Below, in pieces: positions 7,579 to 15,687 of a DNA stretch of 56,346 nucleotides. Origin of the DNA: Candidatus Hydrogenedentota bacterium (GTDB taxonomy: Bacteria; Hydrogenedentota; Hydrogenedentia; Hydrogenedentales; JAJRTN01). How positions within the stretch are numbered: position 1 is the stretch's first letter; each line of letters begins with the position of its first letter. The notes beneath the pieces are model-generated. The model was not told the origin of the DNA. It searched no databases and saw nothing but the letters and a program-made list of their open reading frames with translations. The position numbers were made by a program, and so were the translations under genes. The DNA is taken from positions 1 to 56,346 of the forward strand of contig JAJRTN010000174.1 of NCBI GenBank assembly GCA_024278275.1, read 5' to 3'.

Positions 7579-9780
7579 ATGCCCCGAACACTCGCCCTCG
7601 TGGGCAATCCCAACGTGGGCAAAACAGCCGTTTTCAATGCCCTTACGGGCCTTTCCCAGTCGACGGGCAATTATCCGGGCGTCACCGTGGACCGGAAATA
7701 CGGGCAATTGGTGTTAAACGGTCACCGGGCCACCCTCATCGACCTGCCGGGGGCGTACAGCCTTGCCGCACGTTCGCCCGACGAAGCCATCGTGGTCGAT
7801 GCGCTGTTGGATCAACAGGAAGGCGAGGCGCCCATCGACGGCTTGCTGGTGGTCCTCGATGCTTCCAACATCGAGCGCAATCTTTACATGCTGTCTCAGC
7901 TTCTCGAACTTGAGAAGCCCATCGTCGTGGCCCTGAACATGATGGACGTGGCGAAACGGCGTGGCATCAACATTGATGCCGGCAAACTGTCCGAGCGCCT
8001 CGGCGTACCCGTGGTGCCCCTTTGCGCGCACAAGGGCGTGGGCATGGAGGAGCTTCGCGCCGCCATGTCCCGCATGCTTGCGGGCGATCTCACGCCCGGC
8101 CGGGCGGCATGCGTTTTCAGCGCCTCCCAGGACGAGGCCGTGCGCAGCCTGCTCGCGGATCTCGAAGGGCGCAAGGATTCCCTGGGCCGGGAGGTGCTTC
8201 CCCTTGAAGTTTTCCGCGTCCTCATGGATGAGGGCGGCTATGCCGAGAAACGGCTTGTACGCGCCCTCGGCCCCGAGTTCGGCCGTTTCCTGAAACAATG
8301 CCGGCAAAATGCCCGGAACAATGGATCGTCCCTGGCCGCGCAGGAGGCCAAGGTACGCTACGCCTGGGTACACGAGGTAATGGATTACGCGGTGACCCGG
8401 CCGAAGGAACGGCCCCGCACCCGCAGTGACCTGATCGACAGTGTCCTGACTCACCGTGTCTTGGGGACCCTCTTTTTCCTGGGCCTCATGGTACTCGTTT
8501 TTCAATTCATCTATGCGTGGGCCGGCCCCCTCATGAACCTGGTTGACGGCACCTTCGCCCACTTGAGCGAGGCCGTGACCACCGTTGTTCCGGAAGGTGT
8601 GCTGCGAAGCATGCTGGTCGATGGCATTATCGCGGGAGTCGGGGGGGTGCTTATCTTCCTGCCCCAGATTGTCATCCTCAGCCTTTTTATCGCCCTTCTC
8701 GAGGATTGCGGTTACATGGCCCGCGCCGCCTTCCTGATGGATCGCCTGTTGGGGTGGTGCGGCCTCAGCGGCCAGGCCTTCATTCCCATGCTGTCGAGCT
8801 TCGCCTGTGGCATCCCCGGCATTCTCGCCACGCGAATCGTTCCCGACCGGCGTGACCGTTTCACCACCATCATGGTGGCGCCCCTCATGAGTTGTTCCGC
8901 GCGCCTGCCCGTCTACACCATCATGATCGCGGCCTTCATTCCAGGCAGGAGGGTTCTTGACGGCACGCTGAACGTGCAGGGCCTCACCCTCATGGCCATG
9001 TACGGCCTGGGCATCGCGGTGGCCGTGCCCGTTGCATGGACCTTGAAAAAAACGCTCTTCCGCGGCGAAAAGCCCCCTTTCATTCTTGAAATGCCTTCCT
9101 ACAAGGTGCCCCAGCCGGGCACGGTGGCCCGAAAAGTCTGGCGCGAGGGAAGCGCATTCGTCCGACGCGCCGGTACCCTGATTTTTGCCGTTACGATTAT
9201 CGTGTGGGCCCTGGCCTACTTCCCCCATGCCCAAACGATTACCGACCGCTTCGACAAGGAACGGTCTCAAGCCAGGGCCCTGATCGCCGAACCGGCACAA
9301 TTGAAGGCGGCTCTGGCCATTATCGACGGTCACGAGGCGGGAGCCCACCTGGAAAACAGTTTCCTGGGCCGGGCCGGGCACTTCGTTCAGCCCGTTTTTG
9401 CGCCGTTGGGCTGGGACTGGCGCATTGCCACCGCCGCCATGGCCAGCTTCCCCGCCCGCGAGGTGGTCGTGGCCACCTTGGGCACCCTTTTCAACCTGGG
9501 GGGCGAGGTGGACAGTGACTCGCCGGGCCTGCGCGAAACCCTGCGGAACGCTACCTGGGCCGATGACCCCACGCGGCCCCTGTTCACTATTCCCGTCGCC
9601 CTTTCCATCATGGTTTTCTTCGCACTATGCTGTCAATGCGCCGCCACCTTGCTGACCATACGCCGCGAAACCCGGCAATGGCGCTGGCCCCTGTTCACGT
9701 TTAGCTACATGACTGTTCTCGCCTACGTTGGTGCTTTGATAACCTACCAGGTGAGCACCAGGCTGGGCCTGGGAGGCTGA
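7579..9780 (+). CDS. feoB: Ferrous iron transport protein B
   Basis: Inner-membrane Fe(II) permease with an N-terminal G-protein domain. The start at MPRTLALVGNPNVGKT puts the G1 P-loop at residues 9-16; G3 is DLPGAYSL and G4 is NMMD. The family helical linker region follows. The C-terminal half carries the two Gate repeats and about eight to ten membrane helices, including the SFACGIPGI and MSCSARLPVY cysteine segments that line the iron path. At 733 residues it is a normal length. An upstream in-frame start at 7387 would give an N-terminal extension read inside feoA and is rejected. Confidence 0.96.
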   Translation: MPRTLALVGNPNVGKTAVFNALTGLSQSTGNYPGVTVDRKYGQLVLNGHRATLIDLPGAYSLAARSPDEAIVVDALLDQQEGEAPIDGLLVVLDASNIERNLYMLSQLLELEKPIVVALNMMDVAKRRGINIDAGKLSERLGVPVVPLCAHKGVGMEELRAAMSRMLAGDLTPGRAACVFSASQDEAVRSLLADLEGRKDSLGREVLPLEVFRVLMDEGGYAEKRLVRALGPEFGRFLKQCRQNARNNGSSLAAQEAKVRYAWVHEVMDYAVTRPKERPRTRSDLIDSVLTHRVLGTLFFLGLMVLVFQFIYAWAGPLMNLVDGTFAHLSEAVTTVVPEGVLRSMLVDGIIAGVGGVLIFLPQIVILSLFIALLEDCGYMARAAFLMDRLLGWCGLSGQAFIPMLSSFACGIPGILATRIVPDRRDRFTTIMVAPLMSCSARLPVYTIMIAAFIPGRRVLDGTLNVQGLTLMAMYGLGIAVAVPVAWTLKKTLFRGEKPPFILEMPSYKVPQPGTVARKVWREGSAFVRRAGTLIFAVTIIVWALAYFPHAQTITDRFDKERSQARALIAEPAQLKAALAIIDGHEAGAHLENSFLGRAGHFVQPVFAPLGWDWRIATAAMASFPAREVVVATLGTLFNLGGEVDSDSPGLRETLRNATWADDPTRPLFTIPVALSIMVFFALCCQCAATLLTIRRETRQWRWPLFTFSYMTVLAYVGALITYQVSTRLGLGG

Positions 9781-9783
9781 AAC

Positions 9784-9930
9784 ATGCAACTGATCCTCAC
9801 CGTGATCATTATTGCCGGCGCCGTGGCGTACGTGACCTACGCCGCCTTTCGCGTGCTTTCGGGACGATCCTCCGGTTGCGGGTGCGACCGGCAGGAGTGC
9901 CCCCGCCAAGGCAAGCGACCGTCGCCCTGA
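9784..9930 (+). CDS. FeoB-associated Cys-rich membrane protein
   Basis: A 48-residue protein beginning MQLILTVIIIAGAVAYVTYA, three bases after feoB. It has one N-terminal transmembrane helix followed by a short basic, cysteine-containing tail (SSGCGCDRQECPRQ). This is the layout of the small FeoB-associated proteins found immediately downstream of feoB in many anaerobes. The role is not established; attachment of iron-binding thiols next to the channel is an inference. It is too short for default gene callers. TGA stop. Confidence 0.8.
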   Translation: MQLILTVIIIAGAVAYVTYAAFRVLSGRSSGCGCDRQECPRQGKRPSP

Positions 9931-10129
9931 CAGCTATCCGCCCACGGCCCGCGGGCCTGGAATGGGCACAACGACAAATCCTCCCTCCCTTGGACAGGCG
10001 CTCCCTCACCAGTTCCGTAGGGACGATTGAAAGCCTTCCATGCGGTATGGAACCAGGCTCAGGCACAGGTTCAACCGTCCGGGACGAAGCGGCATGGCCT
10101 ACGGAACGGATGTGGGCTTGCCCCCCTTG

Positions 10130-10180
10130 AACCTAACCCGGCGCAGCCGGAACCATCTCCGCGGAGAACCGTGGTTCCGA
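10130..10180 (+). repeat. Dispersed hairpin repeat, family B, copy 1
   Basis: Starts AACCTAACCCGGC and ends GGAGAACCGTGGTTCCG, with the self-complementary CGGAACCA / TGGTTCCG ends forming a stem. Closely related copies lie at 21318-21376 and, inverted, at 40003-40063. Confidence 0.7.
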
Positions 10181-10279
10181 AGCAAGGGGGGGCCTTGGCC
10201 CACCCATGGCACTCTTCCAAGGGAGGCTGTTTTGTCGTCAAGGTTTCAGGCTTGGTGGGCCAAGGCCCACCCTTCGAAG

Positions 10280-10467
10280 CTTCTAATTCTGTGTATTTCG
10301 TGGTTGAACCTGGAAAGGGCCGTTGCGCCCTTGTCGCGGAGGATGCTACTCGTTCCATTTCACCATGGAGCAATGACTTATTTCGACCGTTCTCAACGGC
10401 GCGAGCGTTGAAATCCACTCCCCGAGAGGTGAATGCACCGACGCATGTAAAGCACTTCTCGGCAATG
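10280..10467 (+). repeat. Dispersed repeat, family A, copy 1
   Basis: About 188 bases that recur in inverted orientation at 47619-47818, roughly four fifths identical by eye. Shared blocks include GTGTATTTCGTGGTTGAACC, GGAAAGGGCCGTTGCGCCCT and GGTGAATGCACCGACGCATG. Both copies sit in gene-free DNA and have small indels that break any shared reading frame, so it is probably a noncoding repeat. Confidence 0.75.
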
Positions 10468-10665
10468 ATTACGATCAATCCCTCGATTGGACGGCCCTTT
10501 GCAGGATGAACGGTTTTCACTTCCCTTGGCTGCGGCCAAACGGTCGCGCTATGGGGTCACCATGGAACCTGTCACCATGGAACCTTGAGTTCACCCCATT
10601 GCTTGCGGGACTATAGCGGGGTCGTATGGACACGTAATGGGGCCGTCACGAAAAGGATCTTGGCG

Positions 10666-13600
10666 ATGTTCGGCGTAGGAGGAATTGTACTTATGATGGT
10701 ATCGACAGGTATGGCGGCGCCGGATGCACCGGTGGCGTTGCGGTGCGAGTACCTGGTGGATCCCCTGGCGGTGGATGCCACCACGCCTCGGTTGTCCTGG
10801 GAAATCGTCGACCCCGGGCGGGGCGCGGTGCAGTCGGCCTATCACATCGAAGTGGCCTCTTCGGAGGACCGGTTACTGGCCGGGGCCGCGGACCGGTGGG
10901 ACTCGGGAAAGGTCGAGAGCCGGACCACGACCCATGTGCCTTATGGCGGCGTGGCCTTGTCAAGTATGCAACGGTGCTACTGGCGGGTGAGGACGTGGAA
11001 CGGGGACGGCGAGGTGTCGCCGTGGAGCGATACGGCCCAATGGGGCATGGGACTGCTTGCCCCGTCGGACTGGCGGGGGGAATGGATCACCGAAGCCACG
11101 CCCGCGCCTTCGGACCGTCCGGCCCACAATGGCTTTCACAGCGGCTTCGCCCCCCAAGCCGATACGGAGAAGTGGGTGACCGTCGACCTTGGCACGGCGA
11201 AGCGCATGGATCGCGTGGTGCTCTATCCCGCGCGGCCTTTCGACTGGAAGGAGGAAGCGCCGGGTTTCCTCTTCCCCCTGCGCTATCGCGTTGAGCTTTC
11301 GGATAGGGAAGACTTCGCCCATCCCCGTGTCGTGGTGGACCGGACGGCGGCGGACGTGCCGAATCCCGCCATGGAGCCACAGGTCCACGCATTCTCGCCG
11401 CAAACAGCCCGGTATGTACGGCTCTACGTGACCCGCCTTCGTGACCGTGACGAGGGCAACTTCGCTTTTGCCCTGGCGGAATTAGCGGTGCGTTTGGGCG
11501 AGGAGGAACTTGCTCTCGGCGCGTCGGTCACCGCGCGTGATATAACCGCGTCGGGCGCGTGGTCGGCGGACCGGCTGGTGGATGGCGAGGTGCTGGCCCA
11601 TCCCGGCGGACAGTCGGAGACCCAACCCGTGGCCCTGCTTGCCAGGGACTTCACCCTCGACCGTCCCGTCCGGCGTGCCACGGCCTACGCCACGGCGCTG
11701 GGGGTCTATGAACTCCATCTCAACGGCGAACGCGTGGGTGACCGGGTACTGGCCCCGGAGTGGACCGATTACAACGACCGCGTCCAGTACCAGGCCTACG
11801 ACGTGACCGCCCTGCTGCAGCAAGGCGCGAATCGCGTGGGCCTTCTCCTGGGGGACGGCTGGTGCGTGGGCCGCGTGGGCATGTCGCAGATGCTGATCGG
11901 AAAGTTGCGGCGGGTTTACCGCGACAAGCCCGCCTTCCTCATGCGCCTCCATGTCGAGTTCAAGGACGGCGAGAGCCGGGACGTGGTCACCGACGGTTCC
12001 TGGACGGCCACCCTCGACGGTCCCATCCGGGCGAGCGACATTCTGGACGGGGAACACTACGACGCGCGCAGGGAGATCCCGGGCTGGGATAGGCCGGGAC
12101 GGGACCTGGCCTGGCCGCCCGTGATTCCCGTCGAGGCCCCCGCCGCGAAAATCGTGGCCCAGCCCAACGAAGCCCTGCGCGTCATGGAGACCTTGTCGCC
12201 CGTGACCCTGACCGAGCCCCGGCCGGGCGTCCATGTCTTCGACCTGGGGCAGAACATGGTGGGCCGGGTTCGGCTGCATGTGAAGGGCGCCGCCGGCACG
12301 GTGATTACCTTGCGCCACGCGGAAATGCTCAACGGGGACGGCACGGTTTACGTGAAGAACCTGCGCGGCGCGGCACAGGTGGACCGCTACGTCTTGCGGG
12401 GCGCGCCCGGGGGGGAAGTGTTCGAACCGCACTTTACCTATCACGGCTTCCGCTATGTCGAGGTGACGGGGCTGTCAGAAGCGCCCTCTAAAGACGACCT
12501 CGCGGGCCGCGTCGTCTATTCGAGCGCGCCCCAAACCGGGACATTTTCCTGCTCGAATCCCATGTTCAACCAGCTTTGGAAAAACATCCTCTGGACCCAG
12601 CGCGCGAATTGTTTCAGCGTGCCCACCGACTGTCCCCAACGCGATGAGCGCTTGGGATGGCAGGGCGATATCCAGGCCTTCGCTCAAACCGCCATCTACA
12701 ACATGGACCTGGCCGCCTTTCTCGCCAAGTGCGTCACGGATCAACGGGACGGACAGACCGCCGACGGGCGCTTTGCGGACTTCGTGCCCCATTTCGCGGC
12801 GAAAGAAGGCTCGTTCACCGGAGCGCCCGCCTGGGGCGACGCGGGGGTCTTTGTCCCCTGGACGAGCTACGTGAATTATGGCGATGTCCAACTGCTCGAA
12901 GACCACTATGGCGCGGCCAAACGGTGGGTGGACTTCATACATGGGGCGAACCCCGATCTCCTGTGGCGCAACAGCCGGGGCAACGACTACAACGACTGGC
13001 TCAACAGCGACACCTTTGAGAACCTGGACCTGCCGAAAAGGGGCGGCGCGGTGCCCAAGGAGGTCTTTGCCACGGCCTTCTTCGCCCGATCCACGGAGCT
13101 GCTGTCCCGCATGGCCGGCGTGCTGGGCAATAGGGATGACGCGCAGCGCTACGCGGAGCTGGCAGCGGCCATTCGCAGGGCCTTCATGGCGGCCTTCGTG
13201 GATGACACGGGCCGCATCGACGGCGACACGCAGGCGGGCTACGCCCTGGCCCTGAACTTTGATCTCGTTCCGGAGAATATGCGTCCCGCGCTGGTGAACC
13301 ATCTCAGGGCGGCCTTCGAGCGTTTCGGCGGGCGGCTCTCCACGGGCATCCAGACCACCCACCGGCTTATGCTCGAACTGGGCCGGAACGGCCTCATGGA
13401 GGAAGCCTACGCCCTGGCGAATCGCCGTGACATCCCCTCGTGGGGCTTCATGGTCGAGCAGGACGCCACCACCATCTGGGAACGTTGGGACGGTTACGTC
13501 CCGGGCCGGGGCTTTCAGAATCCCGGTATGAACAGCTTCAATCATTGGGCCTTCGGCGCGGTGGGCGAATGGCTGCACGCCTTCGTCCTGGGCCTGGCGC

Positions 13601-13911
13601 CCGACCCCGAACGCCCCGGCTATGAACACTTCTTCGTGCGGCCCCAACCGGGTGGCGGTCTCACCCACGCGGAAGGCCGGTACCATTCGATTCGCGGCGA
13701 GATCGCCATTGCCTGGAAACAGGAAGCGGGCCGCTTCGCCCTCGACCTGACCGTGCCGCCCAACACCACCGCCACGGTCGTGGCACCCATCGCGGAGGCC
13801 GGGACGGACCTGCGCGAGACCACCGGTATTTCCGGCGTAACCCCGGTGGACGGCGGAATCCGTTTTGAAGCCGCCGCGGGAAGCTACAACCTTGAAGGAC
13901 CGGCGCGGTAG
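10666..13911 (+). CDS. Alpha-L-rhamnosidase, GH78, secreted
   Basis: Predicted to release terminal alpha-L-rhamnose from plant or algal polysaccharides or glycosides. ATG 10666 follows AAAAGGA with about nine bases' spacing and yields MFGVGGIVLMMVSTGMAAP, a short signal peptide. The 1081-residue protein has the N-terminal immunoglobulin-like rhamnosidase module and a discoidin-like insertion around residues 150-305 (WVTVDLGTAKRMDRVVLYPA). The beta-sandwich domains follow, then the (alpha/alpha)6 catalytic domain. The family signature DCPQRDERLGWQGD places D655, E661 and D668 in the active site. Stop is TAG, at the expected C-terminal domain end. Confidence 0.93.
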   Translation: MFGVGGIVLMMVSTGMAAPDAPVALRCEYLVDPLAVDATTPRLSWEIVDPGRGAVQSAYHIEVASSEDRLLAGAADRWDSGKVESRTTTHVPYGGVALSSMQRCYWRVRTWNGDGEVSPWSDTAQWGMGLLAPSDWRGEWITEATPAPSDRPAHNGFHSGFAPQADTEKWVTVDLGTAKRMDRVVLYPARPFDWKEEAPGFLFPLRYRVELSDREDFAHPRVVVDRTAADVPNPAMEPQVHAFSPQTARYVRLYVTRLRDRDEGNFAFALAELAVRLGEEELALGASVTARDITASGAWSADRLVDGEVLAHPGGQSETQPVALLARDFTLDRPVRRATAYATALGVYELHLNGERVGDRVLAPEWTDYNDRVQYQAYDVTALLQQGANRVGLLLGDGWCVGRVGMSQMLIGKLRRVYRDKPAFLMRLHVEFKDGESRDVVTDGSWTATLDGPIRASDILDGEHYDARREIPGWDRPGRDLAWPPVIPVEAPAAKIVAQPNEALRVMETLSPVTLTEPRPGVHVFDLGQNMVGRVRLHVKGAAGTVITLRHAEMLNGDGTVYVKNLRGAAQVDRYVLRGAPGGEVFEPHFTYHGFRYVEVTGLSEAPSKDDLAGRVVYSSAPQTGTFSCSNPMFNQLWKNILWTQRANCFSVPTDCPQRDERLGWQGDIQAFAQTAIYNMDLAAFLAKCVTDQRDGQTADGRFADFVPHFAAKEGSFTGAPAWGDAGVFVPWTSYVNYGDVQLLEDHYGAAKRWVDFIHGANPDLLWRNSRGNDYNDWLNSDTFENLDLPKRGGAVPKEVFATAFFARSTELLSRMAGVLGNRDDAQRYAELAAAIRRAFMAAFVDDTGRIDGDTQAGYALALNFDLVPENMRPALVNHLRAAFERFGGRLSTGIQTTHRLMLELGRNGLMEEAYALANRRDIPSWGFMVEQDATTIWERWDGYVPGRGFQNPGMNSFNHWAFGAVGEWLHAFVLGLAPDPERPGYEHFFVRPQPGGGLTHAEGRYHSIRGEIAIAWKQEAGRFALDLTVPPNTTATVVAPIAEAGTDLRETTGISGVTPVDGGIRFEAAAGSYNLEGPAR

Positions 13912-13977
13912 TGGAGTCACGACGGTTTGCGCAGCAAATACACGAGCACTGAGCGAATAGGAACAGGTGGCTCTTCC

Positions 13978-14060
13978 GTCATTTCCGCGAAGGGGGGAAT
14001 CCACGGGAGAGGTCAAGGGTTTGCCCCGTATCACGGACCCCTGATTTCGCGGGGTTGACG
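13978..14060 (+). repeat. Dispersed long-stem repeat, family D, degenerate copy
   Basis: Aligns over its full length of about 83 bases with the repeat at 20103-20184. It begins TCATTTCCGCGAAGG, shares ATCCACGGG and GGTCAAGG in the loop, and ends TTTCGCGGGGTTGAC. The stem is imperfect here, suggesting decay. Confidence 0.65.
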
Positions 14061-14073
14061 GTGACGTGGAAGC

Positions 14074-14105
14074 GGCTTCCAGCCGCTTTGAAGAGGCTGG
14101 AAGCC
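14074..14105 (+). repeat. Hairpin repeat, family C, copy 1
   Basis: GGCTTCCAGCC (14074-14084) and GGCTGGAAGCC (14095-14105) form a perfect 11-base stem with a ten-base loop, followed by TCTTCTACTTT. A near-identical copy lies at 39958-39989, and a half copy near 47552. The following T-rich stretch might also terminate the rhamnosidase transcript. Confidence 0.7.
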
Positions 14106-14197
14106 TCTTCTACTTTTCTTTGAGACCCCGTTCCCCCGCTCTGCATGAAAATGCTAAAGTTTCCCCTGCGATTTTCAATGCAAAAGGAAAGACAGCC

Positions 14198-15313
14198 ATG
14201 ACAACCTGGATACCCTGGACCATGATGACCGCCTGCCTGGGTTGTTCCGTCTCCATGGCGCAACCGGCTTTGCCGGAAGTGATGCGCCTGGAGGACGGCA
14301 CGCCCGTGACCACGCCCGAAAACTGGGCCCGTCGACGAGCCGAAATGAAATCCATTCTCCTGCAATACGAATACGGCCACATGCCCCCCCTATCCTCGGT
14401 GCGCGTGGAGGACCTCGTTACGGAACAGGTCACGGTGGAGGGGCTTGACGGTAAGGCGACACGAATAGAAGCGACACTGGTCCTCGGTCCGAAAGACGCG
14501 ATCCGGATGAAGGTGGGCTGCTGGTTGCCGCCGAAGGTCACGAAGCCCGTGCCCGTGCTGATGGCTGTCGAGCCGGTGTGGTGGCCCGATCCTTTCCTGC
14601 GGCGCGGTATCATAAAGCGCATCCTCGCACGGGGCTACGGCTTTGCCGGTTTCGATCACAACGCCTTGGCCAGCTACGAAGAACCCGAGAAACGCGCCGC
14701 CCAAGACGCCTACCCCGAATACGACTGGGGCGTGGTGGCGGTGGCGGCCTGGGGTTGTTCGGTCACCCTGAACTGGCTGGAAACGCTGCCCCAAGTGAAT
14801 CCCAAACAGGTCGCCCTGTGGAGCCACTCCCGCCGGGGAAAATCCGTTCTGCTGGCGGGCGCGATGGATACGCGCTTCGCGGCGGTGCTGCCCCACATGT
14901 CCGGCATGGCGGGCAGCGCCCTCTACCGCGTGCGCGGCCCCGGCGCGCAGGAACTCGAACAACTCCTGGAACGCTACTGGCTCATCCCGAAGATCTTCGA
15001 GTACATCGACCGCGAAGACGACCTCCCCTTTGATCAACACTGGCTGTTGGCCCTGGTGGCGCCGCGCCCACTCTACCTCCATGTCGGCCTGGGCGACCGG
15101 TGGGGCAACCCGAAAGGCGAACGCGCCGCTTTCGAGGCCGCCAAGCCCGTCTATGCCTGGCTCGGCCACCCCGGGCGACTGGGGATTTATTTCGTCGACG
15201 AGGAGCATGTGGACCCCAACGGCCCCCACGGCGGCGAATCGTGGGAAACCGCGCTGGATTTCCTGGACGCGCAGCTACGGCACAGGCCCATCACACGCGA
15301 CTTCGGCGGCTGA
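14198..15313 (+). CDS. CE15-like alpha/beta hydrolase (candidate glucuronoyl esterase)
   Basis: Exported alpha/beta hydrolase of 371 residues whose nucleophile region, ALWSHSRRGKSVLLAGA, resembles the GxSRxGK elbow of carbohydrate esterase family 15. The candidate nucleophile is Ser211. Family members cleave esters between 4-O-methyl-glucuronate and lignin alcohols. The sequence PHMSGMAGSALYRVRGPGAQ and the late VAPRPLYLHVG strand with DEEHVDPNG support the fold. The start MTTWIPWTMM gives a signal peptide ending near SMAQP; AAAGGAAAG precedes it. It lies 286 bases after the GH78 gene on the same strand. The motif has His where CE15 usually has Gly-Cys, so substrate is uncertain. Confidence 0.75.
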   Translation: MTTWIPWTMMTACLGCSVSMAQPALPEVMRLEDGTPVTTPENWARRRAEMKSILLQYEYGHMPPLSSVRVEDLVTEQVTVEGLDGKATRIEATLVLGPKDAIRMKVGCWLPPKVTKPVPVLMAVEPVWWPDPFLRRGIIKRILARGYGFAGFDHNALASYEEPEKRAAQDAYPEYDWGVVAVAAWGCSVTLNWLETLPQVNPKQVALWSHSRRGKSVLLAGAMDTRFAAVLPHMSGMAGSALYRVRGPGAQELEQLLERYWLIPKIFEYIDREDDLPFDQHWLLALVAPRPLYLHVGLGDRWGNPKGERAAFEAAKPVYAWLGHPGRLGIYFVDEEHVDPNGPHGGESWETALDFLDAQLRHRPITRDFGG

Positions 15314-15687
15314 TTCACACGATCCAGGTGCGCCCAGGCCCCTCGGCAAAGGGTTGCTTCAGGCTGCGTTGCCAACACGGATTCCAGCCGGGCATACGTT
15401 TCGGAATGACCGGGCGGGAAATCCCGGCCATCCGTGCGGATACCTGTCCTGTCTGTTTGAAGAAACCCCGTGAACGCTTGCGGCAAAAGTACTTCAAGTG
15501 TTCTTGAATCGATGGGGATCTCCCCTGGCAGCCCGAACTTGCATCACCGCCGGAAATCCGTATAATGTCGAAAGCCGTGCTCCCCCGCGGAAACAGCGCG
15601 GCATACCTCCTTTGTCGTGCTGTACCACCAGGATATACCAATGCAGAACCGGTGCCTGTTCGCGTGCCGGAGAACCAGGAGTGCGCC
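15314..15687. other. Intergenic region upstream of amtB
   Basis: A 374-base gap without a credible gene. It contains the promoter candidate at 15539-15566. No sigma-54 type GG-N10-GC element could be assigned with confidence, although ammonium operons are often nitrogen-regulated. Confidence 0.45.
15539..15566 (+). promoter_or_regulatory. Candidate sigma-70 promoter for amtB-glnK
   Basis: TTGCAT (15539-15544) and a perfect TATAAT (15561-15566) with a 16-base spacer, 121 bases before the amtB start. It is the best-looking promoter in the window. Confidence 0.55.

Larger units (their letters stand above)
9931..10665. other. Repeat-bearing intergenic region
   Basis: The 735 bases between the feo operon and the rhamnosidase hold no credible gene. 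They contain a perfect GGCCCGCGGGCC palindrome near 9946, one copy of a hairpin repeat (10130-10180) and one copy of a longer dispersed repeat (10280-10467). Open frames here change partner across the repeats and match only the other repeat copy, so they are treated as noncoding. Confidence 0.6.

Noticed and set aside
10027-10520. Protein-coding frames on both strands in the gap before the rhamnosidase
   Set aside because: They run through dispersed repeats, match only the other repeat copy, and lose the shared frame through indels.
14066-14197. N-terminal extension of the CE15-like esterase
   Set aside because: It begins in a dispersed hairpin repeat and would bury the signal peptide.
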